This document shows, piece by piece, positions 17,043-25,769 of a stretch of 64,000 bases of DNA (its first letter is position 1; each line of letters starts with the position of its first letter). This DNA is from an uncultured Bacteroides sp. (GTDB lineage Bacteria; Bacteroidota; Bacteroidia; Bacteroidales; Bacteroidaceae). A program made the translations under genes and the position numbers. Location: positions 992,001 through 1,056,000 of the forward strand of contig NZ_OY787468.1 of NCBI RefSeq assembly GCF_963678845.1, given 5' to 3'. The notes under the pieces are model-generated. The model was not told the DNA's origin. It made no database searches and saw only the letters and a list, made by a program, of their open reading frames with translations.

Positions 17043-17621
17043 TTACAAGAAATAACTCTTTTCCTTGATTTTATTATAAACGGCCGGATGCATAAAGTAT
17101 CTTATGTCCTTGCCGTTTTTAATTCCGTCTCTGATAAATGTGGAGCAAATATCTATCTCGGGCACATTAGTGAGTTTTACTGAAGGTGGAAGTGTTGTTT
17201 TATCTACTACTGATCCCGGGCGAGGATAAATCCATATCTCGTTCTCGTCAATTATTCTTTGGTAGTCTTTCCAGCGGTCAAAAATAAGCCAGTTATCGGC
17301 TCCGATAACCAACACAAACTCCCTGTCTGGATAAGCCTTTTTCAATTCATCAATTGTATCAATTGAGTAAGAAGGTTTGGGTAGATGAAATTCGAAATCA
17401 GAAGCTACAAATTTGGGATAACCCTCAATGGCGAGTTTTACAAGCTCCAGCCGTTTGTTGTCGTTAAGGAATTTGCTTCCTGTTCTTAACGGGTTCTGAG
17501 GGGTGACCAGGAACCATAGCTCATCCAACGCCTCGAACTCGCAAATATAGTTTGCCAGTGCCAGGTGCCCAATGTGAATAGGATTAAAAGTTCCCCCGAA
17601 AATACCCGTTTTAATTTTCAT
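17043..17621 (-). CDS. nadD: nicotinate-nucleotide adenylyltransferase
   Basis: Joins nicotinate mononucleotide and ATP to give deamido-NAD in NAD synthesis. At 192 aa it has the usual NadD length. The nucleotidyltransferase signature GGTFNPIHIGHLALAN (residues 9-24) carries the HxGH motif. The second motif appears as CSTFIRDGI near 160 instead of the usual ISSTxIR, a mild variant that keeps the Ser, Thr and Arg. It lies 30 bp downstream of gmk on the same strand, last of the yicC-gmk-nadD operon. Confidence 0.94.
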   Translation of the reverse strand: MKIKTGIFGGTFNPIHIGHLALANYICEFEALDELWFLVTPQNPLRTGSKFLNDNKRLELVKLAIEGYPKFVASDFEFHLPKPSYSIDTIDELKKAYPDREFVLVIGADNWLIFDRWKDYQRIIDENEIWIYPRPGSVVDKTTLPPSVKLTNVPEIDICSTFIRDGIKNGKDIRYFMHPAVYNKIKEKSYFL

Positions 17622-17651
17622 ATCAGTGTTGCGTGCAAGGAAATGAGATAT

Positions 17652-18218
17652 TTACTTTTCCAGAAACTCTTTGATAACGTTAAGAGCTCTGGCGCGCGCC
17701 TCTTCTATTACGTCATTAATAATCACTACATCGAACTTACAGGCAAATCCCAGTTCGAATTCAGCTTTTGCCAAACGACTTTCAATAACAGAAGGTTCAT
17801 CCGTGCCTCTTCCTTCCAAACGATTTCGGAGTTCTTTTAATGAAGGTGGTTGAATAAACACAGAGAGTGCCCGGTCTCCATAGAACTTCTTGATGTTGCA
17901 TCCACCTACAACATCTACATCGAACACTACATTCTCTCCAGCTTCAAGTTGTTTCTCAACCTGTGCTTTCAAGGTGCCATAGAATCTATCCTTGTACACT
18001 TCTTCATATTCCAGGAATTCATCGTTGTCTATGCGTTGACGGAACTCTTCCGGCGAAAGAAAAAAGTATTCCACGCCGTGTTGTTCACTTCCTCTTGGCG
18101 GACGACTGGTTGCCGAAATGGAGAAAGCAAGGTGCAGGTCCTGTTTTAACAAATAGTTAATCATTGTAGACTTACCAGAGCCTGAAGGTGCTGAGAATAT
18201 AATTAACTTTCCGGTCAT
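17652..18218 (-). CDS. gmk: guanylate kinase
   Basis: Phosphorylates GMP to GDP with ATP. At 188 aa it has the standard length. The P-loop SAPSGSGKSTM lies at residues 9-19. The GMP-binding segment ATSRPPRGSEQHGVEYFFLS is typical, followed by FLEYEEVYKDRFYGT and the DVDVVGG strand. It starts 2 nt after the yicC stop, and nadD follows 30 nt downstream. Confidence 0.96.
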   Translation of the reverse strand: MTGKLIIFSAPSGSGKSTMINYLLKQDLHLAFSISATSRPPRGSEQHGVEYFFLSPEEFRQRIDNDEFLEYEEVYKDRFYGTLKAQVEKQLEAGENVVFDVDVVGGCNIKKFYGDRALSVFIQPPSLKELRNRLEGRGTDEPSVIESRLAKAEFELGFACKFDVVIINDVIEEARARALNVIKEFLEK

Positions 18219-18220
18219 AA

Positions 18221-19096
18221 TTACATAACGTTTAAAACCTGTTCTTTTATCTGTTCTAGTTCATCTTTCATCTGAACAACAATTTTTTGCATTTCTGCAT
18301 TATTTGATTTGCTGCCCAGAGTATTGATTTCACGTCCCATTTCCTGTGAAATGAATCCCAGCTTCTTTCCCTGGCCACATCCGTCTTCCATTGTGTTAAT
18401 GAAATAGGTAAGGTGGTTGGCAAGGCGCTGCTTTTCTTCATTGATGTCAAGCTTTTCAATATAATATATCAGTTCTTGTTCCAAGCGGTTTTTATCATAA
18501 TCCACGCTTACTGTTTTTTCCAGAGCATCAGTGATACGTGTCTTAATCTTTTCAATTCGTTCCTCTTCGTGTGGAGCAATGGAAATCAGTAAAGCACCGA
18601 TATTAGAAATTTTTTCTCTGAATTTTTTTCCTAAAGCTTTACCTTCCTGCTTGCGAAAATCAACTAAATGCTGAATGGCTTCTTCTATAGCCTGATGCGC
18701 TTCAGCCCATTCTTCATCAGAAAGTTCCTGAACCTCATTTTTAGTCATTACATCGGGCATTCTTAGTAATACCTTAAACCAATCGGCAGGCATTGGAATT
18801 TCCAGTGTATCTGAGAGTTGTTTTATTTGTTTGTAGTATCCTTCAACAACAGCCGAATTGATTGGAGTTATTGAGTCTGCTTCGCCCTTTTCTACCCAAA
18901 GGCTGAAGTCGATTTTACCACGTTCCAGGAACTTTGCAATTTCATTTCGTATCTCCATTTCCTTCTCACGGTAAACCGGAGCAATACGGGTTGATAAGTC
19001 CAGCGCTTTGCTGTTTAGTGATTTTATTTCAACGTTAATCTTCTTGTCGGAAAGGGTAATTGTGGCTTTCCCGTATCCGGTCATTGACTGTATCAT
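18221..19096 (-). CDS. YicC family protein (endoribonuclease YicC-like)
   Basis: Protein of 291 aa with the YicC start MIQSMTGYGKA and the conserved C-terminal block LGFISQEMGREINTLGSKS. The family is reported to have endoribonuclease activity in E. coli. Cytosolic, with no transmembrane segment. It is first in an operon with gmk and nadD, an arrangement common in bacteria. A CAAAAGTA at 19114-19121 (TACTTTTG on the coding strand) may be the -7 box, which would leave only a short leader. Confidence 0.9.
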   Translation of the reverse strand: MIQSMTGYGKATITLSDKKINVEIKSLNSKALDLSTRIAPVYREKEMEIRNEIAKFLERGKIDFSLWVEKGEADSITPINSAVVEGYYKQIKQLSDTLEIPMPADWFKVLLRMPDVMTKNEVQELSDEEWAEAHQAIEEAIQHLVDFRKQEGKALGKKFREKISNIGALLISIAPHEEERIEKIKTRITDALEKTVSVDYDKNRLEQELIYYIEKLDINEEKQRLANHLTYFINTMEDGCGQGKKLGFISQEMGREINTLGSKSNNAEMQKIVVQMKDELEQIKEQVLNVM

Positions 19097-19163
19097 AATA
19101 GGTTTGTTTTTTGCAAAAGTAATGTTTTCTCTTCAAATATGTCTTATAATTCTGTATAATTGT

Positions 19164-19171
19164 TATCTTTG
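19164..19171 (+). promoter_or_regulatory. -7 promoter box of the riboswitch-carboxylase operon
   Basis: TATCTTTG matches TAnnTTTG and sits just ahead of the cobalamin riboswitch, so the whole aptamer would be transcribed. No -33 TTTG was seen. Confidence 0.5.
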
Positions 19172-19176
19172 CGCCC

Positions 19177-19347
19177 GAATTGGTTTACTGTTGTTCAACT
19201 ACGACAGTAATTAAAAGGGAATCAGGTGTAAATCCTGGACAGTCCCGCTGCTGTGGAGCTCTATAAAACATCTTGATTAAAAACTTTTGCCACTGACAGT
19301 TGTCGGGAAGGTACTCAAGATGGGAGTCAGTCAGAAGACCTGCCATT
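19177..19347 (+). promoter_or_regulatory. cobalamin (adenosylcobalamin) riboswitch
   Basis: The conserved landmarks of the B12 riboswitch occur in order. These are AAAAGGGAATCAGGTG at 19213-19228, the CAGTCCCGCTGCTGTG block (B12 box region) at about 19239-19254, GCCACTG at 19289-19295, GGGAAGG at 19305-19311, and the closing TCAGAAGACCTGCC at about 19331-19344. A hairpin of TTTATTTCC and GGAAATAAA follows (about 19357-19386) and may be the expression platform. It lies directly upstream of the biotin carboxylase gene at 19435. Confidence 0.95.
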
Positions 19348-19434
19348 CTAATTTAATTTATTTCCTCGTGGAATGGGAAATAAATTTAACGGCTTAAATC
19401 TATGATATAAAAAACTATTAATTGCTCTGCCTTT

Positions 19435-20985
19435 ATGGCGGAACAAAATGTTGTACCAAATATCGAAAACATGATTAAAAGAATCTTAGTTGCTAACCGT
19501 GGAGAAATTGCAGTGAGAGTTATGCGCTCTTGCAGAGAAATGGAGATTGAATCCATTGCTATCTTTTCAGAAGCGGACAGGACGGCTAAACATGTCTTAT
19601 ATGCTGACGAAGCTTACTGTGTAGGTGGCGCGGCCTCTAAAGACAGCTATTTAAACATAGAAAAAATTATTGAAGTAGCCAAAGCTCATCAGGTAGATGC
19701 AATTCATCCGGGCTATGGCTTTTTATCTGAAAACTCTTTGTTCGCTAGCCGATGCAAAGAGGAAGGCATCATATTTATTGGCCCCGATGCGGAGACTATG
19801 AATTTGATGGGCGACAAAATCTCTGCTCGTAAACAAATGATAAAGGCAAATGTGCCTGTTGTTCCCGGAACAGAGAAAAGTCTGACTGATGTCAATGAAG
19901 CAATTGATGTCTGCAATAAGATCGGTTATCCGGTTATGCTTAAAGCTTCTATGGGAGGCGGTGGTAAAGGTATGCGTCTTATTCACAACGAAAGCGAAGT
20001 GGAAGAGGCTTATACTACTGCAAAATCAGAAGCTCTCTCTTCTTTTGGTGATGATACTGTTTACCTTGAGAAATTTGTGGAAGAACCTCATCATATTGAG
20101 TTCCAGATCTTAGGTGACAATCACGGAAACGTAATTCATCTTTGTGAAAGAGAATGTTCTGTTCAACGTCGTAACCAAAAGATTGTGGAAGAAAGTCCTT
20201 CTCCATTTGTTACTACGGATCTGAGAAAAGAAATGGGAACAGCGGCGGTTGCGGCAGCTAAGGCTGTTAACTATAAAGGAGCAGGTACAATTGAATTCCT
20301 GGTTGACAAGGATCGTAACTTCTACTTCCTTGAAATGAATACCCGTTTGCAGGTAGAACATCCTATTACGGAAGAAGTTCTTGGCGTGGATTTAGTTAAG
20401 GAACAGATTCATGTTGCCAATGGCGCACCTTTGCGTCTTAAACAAGAAGATGTGCAACAGAGAGGACATGCCATTGAATGTCGTATTTGTGCAGAAGATA
20501 CTGAATTTAACTTTATGCCTTGTCCGGGTGTAATCCGCCAGATTACAGAACCTAACGGAATTGGTGTTCGTATAGATAGTTATGTGTACGAAGGGTATGA
20601 AATACCTATTCATTATGACCCGATGATTGGTAAGCTGATTGTATGGGCTGTTACACGTAAATACGCAATTGAGCGTATGCGTCGTGTACTTCATGAATAT
20701 AAAATAACAGGTGTTAAGACTAATATCAGTTATTTGAGAAGCATAATGGATACTCCCGATTTTGTAAATGGGAAATATGACACAGGCTTTATTCAAAAGA
20801 ACGCCGAAAGTCTTCAAAAAGGAATTTCGTCTGATGGAGAAGAAGCTGAGAAAGTCGCTATGATAGCTGCATACATTGACTATCTGATGAATCTGGAAGA
20901 GAACAACTCAAACTTGGATACAGATAATCGTCCTATCAGTCGTTGGAGAGAATTTGGCTTGCATAAAGGCGTATTGAGAATCTAA
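19435..20985 (+). CDS. acyl-CoA carboxylase, biotin carboxylase subunit
   Basis: ATP-grasp biotin carboxylase that charges the biotin carrier with CO2. It has MIKRILVANRGEIAVRVMRSC, the glycine-rich ATP loop GGGGKGMRL, and the catalytic FLEMNTRLQVEHPITEE. At 516 aa it is slightly longer than AccC (about 450), with an acidic C-terminal tail. The ATG at 19435 adds twelve residues before the family N-terminus; the ATG at 19471 is an alternative start. With the next two genes it forms a three-subunit propionyl-CoA-type carboxylase, consistent with the B12-dependent methylmalonyl-CoA/propionate route. Control by the upstream cobalamin riboswitch is expected. Confidence 0.92.
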   Translation: MAEQNVVPNIENMIKRILVANRGEIAVRVMRSCREMEIESIAIFSEADRTAKHVLYADEAYCVGGAASKDSYLNIEKIIEVAKAHQVDAIHPGYGFLSENSLFASRCKEEGIIFIGPDAETMNLMGDKISARKQMIKANVPVVPGTEKSLTDVNEAIDVCNKIGYPVMLKASMGGGGKGMRLIHNESEVEEAYTTAKSEALSSFGDDTVYLEKFVEEPHHIEFQILGDNHGNVIHLCERECSVQRRNQKIVEESPSPFVTTDLRKEMGTAAVAAAKAVNYKGAGTIEFLVDKDRNFYFLEMNTRLQVEHPITEEVLGVDLVKEQIHVANGAPLRLKQEDVQQRGHAIECRICAEDTEFNFMPCPGVIRQITEPNGIGVRIDSYVYEGYEIPIHYDPMIGKLIVWAVTRKYAIERMRRVLHEYKITGVKTNISYLRSIMDTPDFVNGKYDTGFIQKNAESLQKGISSDGEEAEKVAMIAAYIDYLMNLEENNSNLDTDNRPISRWREFGLHKGVLRI

Positions 20986-20996
20986 TAAAAGAAATA

Positions 20997-21515
20997 ATGG
21001 AAATACATATAGGAAACAGAATTGCCCAAATTGAACTTCTTGAAAAAGATGGCAATAACGTGAGACTGACAATTGACGGAATTGAGTACGAAGTTGATGT
21101 AACAATGGCGGAAAACGGAGCCTGTTCCATTCTTCACGATGGTAAGTCTTACAATGCCGAACTAACTCGTTCGGATAATGGTAAGAGCTATAAAATTAAT
21201 ACTCTTTTCTCTTCTTTCAATGTAGATATTGTTGATACAAATGCAAAATATCTCCGCATGAGAAAGAAAGAAGAAGAACGACAAGACGATAAAATTGTAT
21301 CGCCAATGCCAGGTAAGATTGTTAAGATACCTGTAAAAGTAGGTGATCTTGTTGCTGCCGGAGAGACAGTAGCTGTTATCGAAGCAATGAAAATGCAAAG
21401 TAATTATAAGGTAACGTCTGATTGTTATATTAAAGAAATTCTGGTAAATGAGGGTGACTCTGTAAATAGTGACCAACAATTAATTTTACTGGATTTAAAC
21501 GTTGTAAATGAATAA
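20997..21515 (+). CDS. biotin carboxyl carrier subunit
   Basis: Protein of 172 aa that carries biotin between the carboxylase and carboxyltransferase. The C-terminal biotinyl domain (about residues 98-168) contains VSPMPGKIVKIPV and the biotinylation site EAMKM, with Lys132 as acceptor. The N-terminal half (about 1-80) is a beta-rich domain with no clear catalytic motif, probably for docking. It lies 11 bp after the biotin carboxylase gene and 2 bp before the carboxyltransferase gene, so the three are co-translated. Confidence 0.93.
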   Translation: MEIHIGNRIAQIELLEKDGNNVRLTIDGIEYEVDVTMAENGACSILHDGKSYNAELTRSDNGKSYKINTLFSSFNVDIVDTNAKYLRMRKKEEERQDDKIVSPMPGKIVKIPVKVGDLVAAGETVAVIEAMKMQSNYKVTSDCYIKEILVNEGDSVNSDQQLILLDLNVVNE

Positions 21516-21517
21516 TT

Positions 21518-23050
21518 ATGGAAAAAGAAGATCAATATAGCCACTTTATTGAAAGAAACAAGAATGCTGAACTTGGAGGTGGAGTTAGTAAAATAGAAAA
21601 GCAACACGAAGCAGGCAAGATGACTGCACGCGAACGCATTGAAATGCTTCTTGATAAAGGAACATTTGTGGAACTGGATAAACTGATGGTTCACCGTTGC
21701 ACAAATTTTGGAATGGATAAGAATGTGATTCCTGGCGATGGAGTTGTTTCCGGATACGGAAAGATTGACGGACGTCAGGTTTTTGTTTTTGCATATGATT
21801 TTACCGTTTATGGCGGAACATTAAGTGCCACAAACTCAAAGAAGATTGTAAAGGTACAGGAACTGGCGCTAAAGAATGGTGCTCCGGTTATTGCCTTGAA
21901 TGATTCGGGTGGTGCCCGTATTCAGGAAGGTGTTGAAAGCTTGACTGGTTACGCTTCTATTTTTTATCAGAATACAATGGCTTCGGGAGTAATTCCTCAG
22001 ATCTCGGCAATTCTTGGACCATGTGCCGGTGGCGCTTGTTACTCTCCTGCACTGACCGACTTTATCTTTATGGTGAAGGAAAAAAGTCACATGTTTGTAA
22101 CCGGACCTGATGTGGTAAAAACGGTTACTCACGAAGATGTAAGCAAAGAAGAACTGGGTGGTGCCTATACACATAGCAGTAAGAGTGGAGTTAGCCACTT
22201 CTTAAGTAACTCTGAAGAAGAACTTCTGATGGGAATCCGTGAATTACTAAGCTTCCTTCCTTCAAATAATATGGAAGATGCTCCGGTAGTTGCAGCTAAG
22301 GATGATATTCACCGTGAAGAAGAATCACTTCAAAGTGTAGTACCTGCTGATCCTAATATTCCTTATGATATTAAAGATATTATTGAACCGGTGATGGATG
22401 ATCATTATTTCTTTGAAGTAATGCCTCATTTTGCTAAGAACGCTGTAGTTGGTTTTGCCCGCTTAGGTGGAAAATCTGTAGGTGTTGTGGCTAATCAGCC
22501 TGCTTATTTGGCTGGTGTGCTTGATATTGATGCTTCAGACAAAATTTCCCGCTTCATTCGTTTCTGTGATTGTTTCAATATTCCATTGGTTACTTTCGAA
22601 GATGTTCCGGGATTCCTTCCGGGATGCACACAGGAACACAATGGCATTATCCGTCACGGAGCAAAGATTGTTTATGCTTATGCTGAGGCTACGGTGCCAA
22701 AGGTTACCTTGATTACCCGTAAGGCTTACGGTGGCGCATACATTGTTATGAGTAGCAAACAGATCGGTTCGGATGTGAATCTTGCTTATCCAAATGCAGA
22801 AATTGCAGTGATGGGAGCAGAGGGAGCTGTAAATATTCTATATCGTAAAGCCGATGAAGAAACAAAGAAGCAAGCTATTGAAGATTACAAGACTAACTTT
22901 GCCAATCCTTATAAAGCAGCAGAGTTGGGATACATTGATGAGATTATTCTTCCTAAGCAAACACGCTATAAATTGATTCAGGCTTTGGATATGGCTCGTA
23001 ACAAGATGCAGACTAATCCACCGAAGAAACACGGAAATATGCCGTTATAA
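21518..23050 (+). CDS. acyl-CoA carboxylase carboxyltransferase subunit (propionyl-CoA / methylmalonyl-CoA type)
   Basis: Crotonase-fold carboxyltransferase of 510 aa, the usual PccB/MmdA length. Both oxyanion-hole regions are visible: NDSGGARIQEGVESLTGYA with GPCAGGACYSPALTDF in the N-domain, and DVPGFLPGCTQEHNGIIRHGAK with KAYGGAYIVMSSK in the C-domain. Sequence alone does not separate propionyl-CoA carboxylase from methylmalonyl-CoA decarboxylase. The dedicated biotin carboxylase subunit and the absence of a membrane beta subunit next door favour an ATP-using carboxylase. It is last in the riboswitch-controlled operon. Confidence 0.92.
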   Translation: MEKEDQYSHFIERNKNAELGGGVSKIEKQHEAGKMTARERIEMLLDKGTFVELDKLMVHRCTNFGMDKNVIPGDGVVSGYGKIDGRQVFVFAYDFTVYGGTLSATNSKKIVKVQELALKNGAPVIALNDSGGARIQEGVESLTGYASIFYQNTMASGVIPQISAILGPCAGGACYSPALTDFIFMVKEKSHMFVTGPDVVKTVTHEDVSKEELGGAYTHSSKSGVSHFLSNSEEELLMGIRELLSFLPSNNMEDAPVVAAKDDIHREEESLQSVVPADPNIPYDIKDIIEPVMDDHYFFEVMPHFAKNAVVGFARLGGKSVGVVANQPAYLAGVLDIDASDKISRFIRFCDCFNIPLVTFEDVPGFLPGCTQEHNGIIRHGAKIVYAYAEATVPKVTLITRKAYGGAYIVMSSKQIGSDVNLAYPNAEIAVMGAEGAVNILYRKADEETKKQAIEDYKTNFANPYKAAELGYIDEIILPKQTRYKLIQALDMARNKMQTNPPKKHGNMPL

Positions 23051-23092
23051 TTTATTTTAATATAAAATAGGGGTTTTTCTATGTAAAAAGTG

Positions 23093-23100
23093 TATTTTTG
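23093..23100 (+). promoter_or_regulatory. -7 promoter box of tsaB
   Basis: TATTTTTG, 21 bp before the tsaB ATG. It suggests tsaB is transcribed independently of the carboxylase operon. Confidence 0.5.
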
Positions 23101-23121
23101 CATTATTAAAGAATAATAATT

Positions 23122-23811
23122 ATGCCTTGTATTTTACATATTGAAACCTCTACTGCCGTTTGTTCGGTTGCAATCAGTGAGGATGGTCAGGTAATTTTCA
23201 ATAAAGAAGATTTTAATGGCCCTTCTCATGCTGTGTCTTTAGGCGTTTTTGTTGATGAAGCGCTTTCTTTTGCTGATAGTCGGGCAATAATGCTTGACGC
23301 TGTAGCAGTGAGTTGCGGTCCCGGCTCTTATACCGGATTACGCATCGGTGTTTCAATGGCAAAAGGTGTTTGTTACGGACGAAACATCCCGTTAATTGGC
23401 ATTCCAACATTGGAGGTACTTAGTGTACCTGTCCTGTTGCATCAGGAACTACCCGATGATGCTTTGATTTGTCCGATGATTGATGCCCGCCGAATGGAAG
23501 TTTATGCAGCTGTTTATGATCGTGCGCTTCAGGTAAAGCGCCCAACTGCAGCAGATATTGTGGATGAGAATTCTTTTCTGGAGTTTCTCAAAGAACACCC
23601 TGTCTACTTCTTTGGTGACGGAGCTGCGAAGTGTCGTGAAAAGATAACCCATCCTAACGCGCACTTTATTGATGATATCCGCCCGTTGGCCAAGCTGATG
23701 TCTCCGTTGGCGGAGAAAGCTTTTGCCAAAGGCGATTTCAAAAATGTAGCCTACTTTGAACCTTTTTACTTAAAAGAGTTTGTGGCTTCCAAGCCTAAGA
23801 CTTTGTTGTAA
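23122..23811 (+). CDS. tsaB: tRNA threonylcarbamoyladenosine biosynthesis protein TsaB
   Basis: Partner of TsaD in forming threonylcarbamoyladenosine at position 37 of ANN-decoding tRNAs. At 229 aa it has the normal length. The N-terminus ILHIETSTAVCSVAIS and the block SCGPGSYTGLRIGVSMAKG are diagnostic of the TsaB/YeaZ ASKHA fold. Its own -7 box lies 21 bp upstream. The DUF4290 gene follows after 30 bp. Confidence 0.94.
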   Translation: MPCILHIETSTAVCSVAISEDGQVIFNKEDFNGPSHAVSLGVFVDEALSFADSRAIMLDAVAVSCGPGSYTGLRIGVSMAKGVCYGRNIPLIGIPTLEVLSVPVLLHQELPDDALICPMIDARRMEVYAAVYDRALQVKRPTAADIVDENSFLEFLKEHPVYFFGDGAAKCREKITHPNAHFIDDIRPLAKLMSPLAEKAFAKGDFKNVAYFEPFYLKEFVASKPKTLL

Positions 23812-23841
23812 CAGACCAACGAAATAAATAAATTTCAATAA

Positions 23842-24447
23842 ATGGAATATAACACTCAACAAAGAGTATTACCGCTTCCCGAGTACGGACGAAGCATTCA
23901 GAACATGGTTGATCACGCTATGGCTATCGAAGACAGAGCTGAAAGGCAACGTTGCGCAAATACCATTATTAACATAATGGGAAACATGTTTCCTCATTTA
24001 CGTGATGTGCCCGACTTTAAACATAAGTTGTGGGATCACCTGGCAATTATGTCCGACTTCAAACTAGATATCGACTTTCCGTATGAGATTATTAAGAAAG
24101 ATAATCTTTATACAAAACCAGACGTGATTCCTTATCCAAGTTCGAAGATTCGCTATCGTCATTATGGCCGCACTCTGGAAAAAATGATTAAGCTGGCAGC
24201 CGACTATCCTGAAGGTGAAGAGAAAAAACAATTGATTGCCTTAGTGGCCAATCACATGAAAAAAAGCTTCATGAACTGGAATAAAGACAATGTTGACGAC
24301 AAGAAAATCTTTGATGACCTTAGAGAATATTCTAAAGGCAAGATTGAACTAGATGAAGAATCAATGAAACTTATGGAAACAAAAGCGATTCTTTTCCGGA
24401 AAACTAAAACAAACAACAACCCCCGCCGCTACTCAAAACAACAATAA
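23842..24447 (+). CDS. DUF4290 family protein, function unknown
   Basis: Protein of 201 aa, cytosolic and highly charged, without catalytic motifs I recognise. It matches the DUF4290 family restricted to Bacteroidetes, with YGRSIQNMVDHAMAIEDRAERQ near residues 14-35. The C-terminus is basic (RKTKTNNNPRRYSKQQ), which could mean nucleic-acid contact. It sits between tsaB and murA on the same strand, 11 bp ahead of murA. Essential-gene neighbours suggest a housekeeping role, but none can be named. Confidence 0.8.
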   Translation: MEYNTQQRVLPLPEYGRSIQNMVDHAMAIEDRAERQRCANTIINIMGNMFPHLRDVPDFKHKLWDHLAIMSDFKLDIDFPYEIIKKDNLYTKPDVIPYPSSKIRYRHYGRTLEKMIKLAADYPEGEEKKQLIALVANHMKKSFMNWNKDNVDDKKIFDDLREYSKGKIELDEESMKLMETKAILFRKTKTNNNPRRYSKQQ

Positions 24448-24458
24448 ACACGAATACT

Positions 24459-25769
24459 ATGGCTTCATTTGTAATTGAAGGAGGACACAAGCTTTGTGGA
24501 GAAATTATTCCTCAAGGTGCTAAAAACGAAGTGCTGCAAATTATTTGCGCAACATTACTCACATCGGAAGAGGTTACTGTAAATAATATACCCGATATCC
24601 TTGATGTGAATAACCTTATCCAATTGATGAGGGATATGGGTGTAATGGTTTCCAAAAAAGGAATTAATACCTATTCGTTCAAAGCTGAAGCTGTGGATTT
24701 GGCTTACCTTCAAAGTGATGAGTTCTTAAAGAAATGCTCCAGCCTTCGTGGCTCGGTGATGCTTATTGGCCCAATGGTAGCTCGTTTTGGTGTGGCTATG
24801 ATATCTAAACCAGGTGGTGATAAGATTGGACGCCGACGTTTGGATACTCACTTTCTGGGGATACAGAAATTAGGAGCCGACTTTAACTATGTTAGTGACA
24901 GAGGCATTTACGAAATAAAAGCTGAAGAGCTGAAAGGTACCAACATGTTGCTCGACGAAGCATCAGTGACCGGTACAGCAAATATAGTGATGGCTGCCGT
25001 GTTGGCTAAGGGAACTACCACAATTTATAATGCTGCCTGCGAGCCTTATCTGCAACAACTTTGCAAGATGCTGAACGGGATGGGAGCAAAGATTAGTGGA
25101 ATTGCTTCTAACCTCCTTACTATTGAAGGGGTTGAAAGCCTTGGCGGCACTACTCACACCGTACTTCCTGACATGATTGAGGTGGGAAGCTTCATTGGTA
25201 TGGCTGCAATGACCCGCAGTGAACTTACTATCAAAAATGTTTCTTACGAGAATCTGGGAATCATTCCTGAAAGTTTCCGCCGTTTGGGTATTAAGCTTGA
25301 ACAACGTGGCGATGATATTTATATTCCTTCACAGGATAGTTATGAGATTGAATCGTTCATGGATGGTTCTATTATGACTATTGCCGATGCTCCATGGCCG
25401 GGACTTACTCCCGACCTTTTGAGTGTGCTGCTTGTTGTGGCTACTCAGGCAAAGGGAAGTGTACTTATTCATCAAAAGATGTTTGAAAGTCGCCTGTTCT
25501 TCGTTGACAAACTGATAGATATGGGTGCACAAATTATATTATGCGACCCACACCGTGCGGTTGTAATTGGTCACAATCATATTTTTACCTTACGTGGTGG
25601 AAACATGAGCTCGCCTGATATCCGTGCCGGAATTGCTTTGCTTATTGCTGCAATGAGTGCTAAGGGGATAAGCCGTATTAATAACATAGAACAGATTGAC
25701 CGTGGATACCAGGATATTGAAAGACGCCTGAATGCTCTCGGTGCACGCATCACACGTATAGAAGAATGA
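24459..25769 (+). CDS. murA: UDP-N-acetylglucosamine 1-carboxyvinyltransferase
   Basis: First committed step of peptidoglycan synthesis: transfers enolpyruvate from PEP to UDP-GlcNAc. At 436 aa it has the usual length. The start MASFVIEGGHKLCGEI and QGAKNEVLQIICATLL correspond to the family's GG...L.G and K-N motifs. In the flexible active-site loop, where E. coli has PGGC (Cys115), this protein reads SKPGGDKIGRR, so the residue is Asp121 (codon 24819-24821). A Cys-to-Asp change at this site is known to make MurA insensitive to fosfomycin in other bacteria. Its stop overlaps the rimM start (ATGA). Confidence 0.95.
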   Translation: MASFVIEGGHKLCGEIIPQGAKNEVLQIICATLLTSEEVTVNNIPDILDVNNLIQLMRDMGVMVSKKGINTYSFKAEAVDLAYLQSDEFLKKCSSLRGSVMLIGPMVARFGVAMISKPGGDKIGRRRLDTHFLGIQKLGADFNYVSDRGIYEIKAEELKGTNMLLDEASVTGTANIVMAAVLAKGTTTIYNAACEPYLQQLCKMLNGMGAKISGIASNLLTIEGVESLGGTTHTVLPDMIEVGSFIGMAAMTRSELTIKNVSYENLGIIPESFRRLGIKLEQRGDDIYIPSQDSYEIESFMDGSIMTIADAPWPGLTPDLLSVLLVVATQAKGSVLIHQKMFESRLFFVDKLIDMGAQIILCDPHRAVVIGHNHIFTLRGGNMSSPDIRAGIALLIAAMSAKGISRINNIEQIDRGYQDIERRLNALGARITRIEE

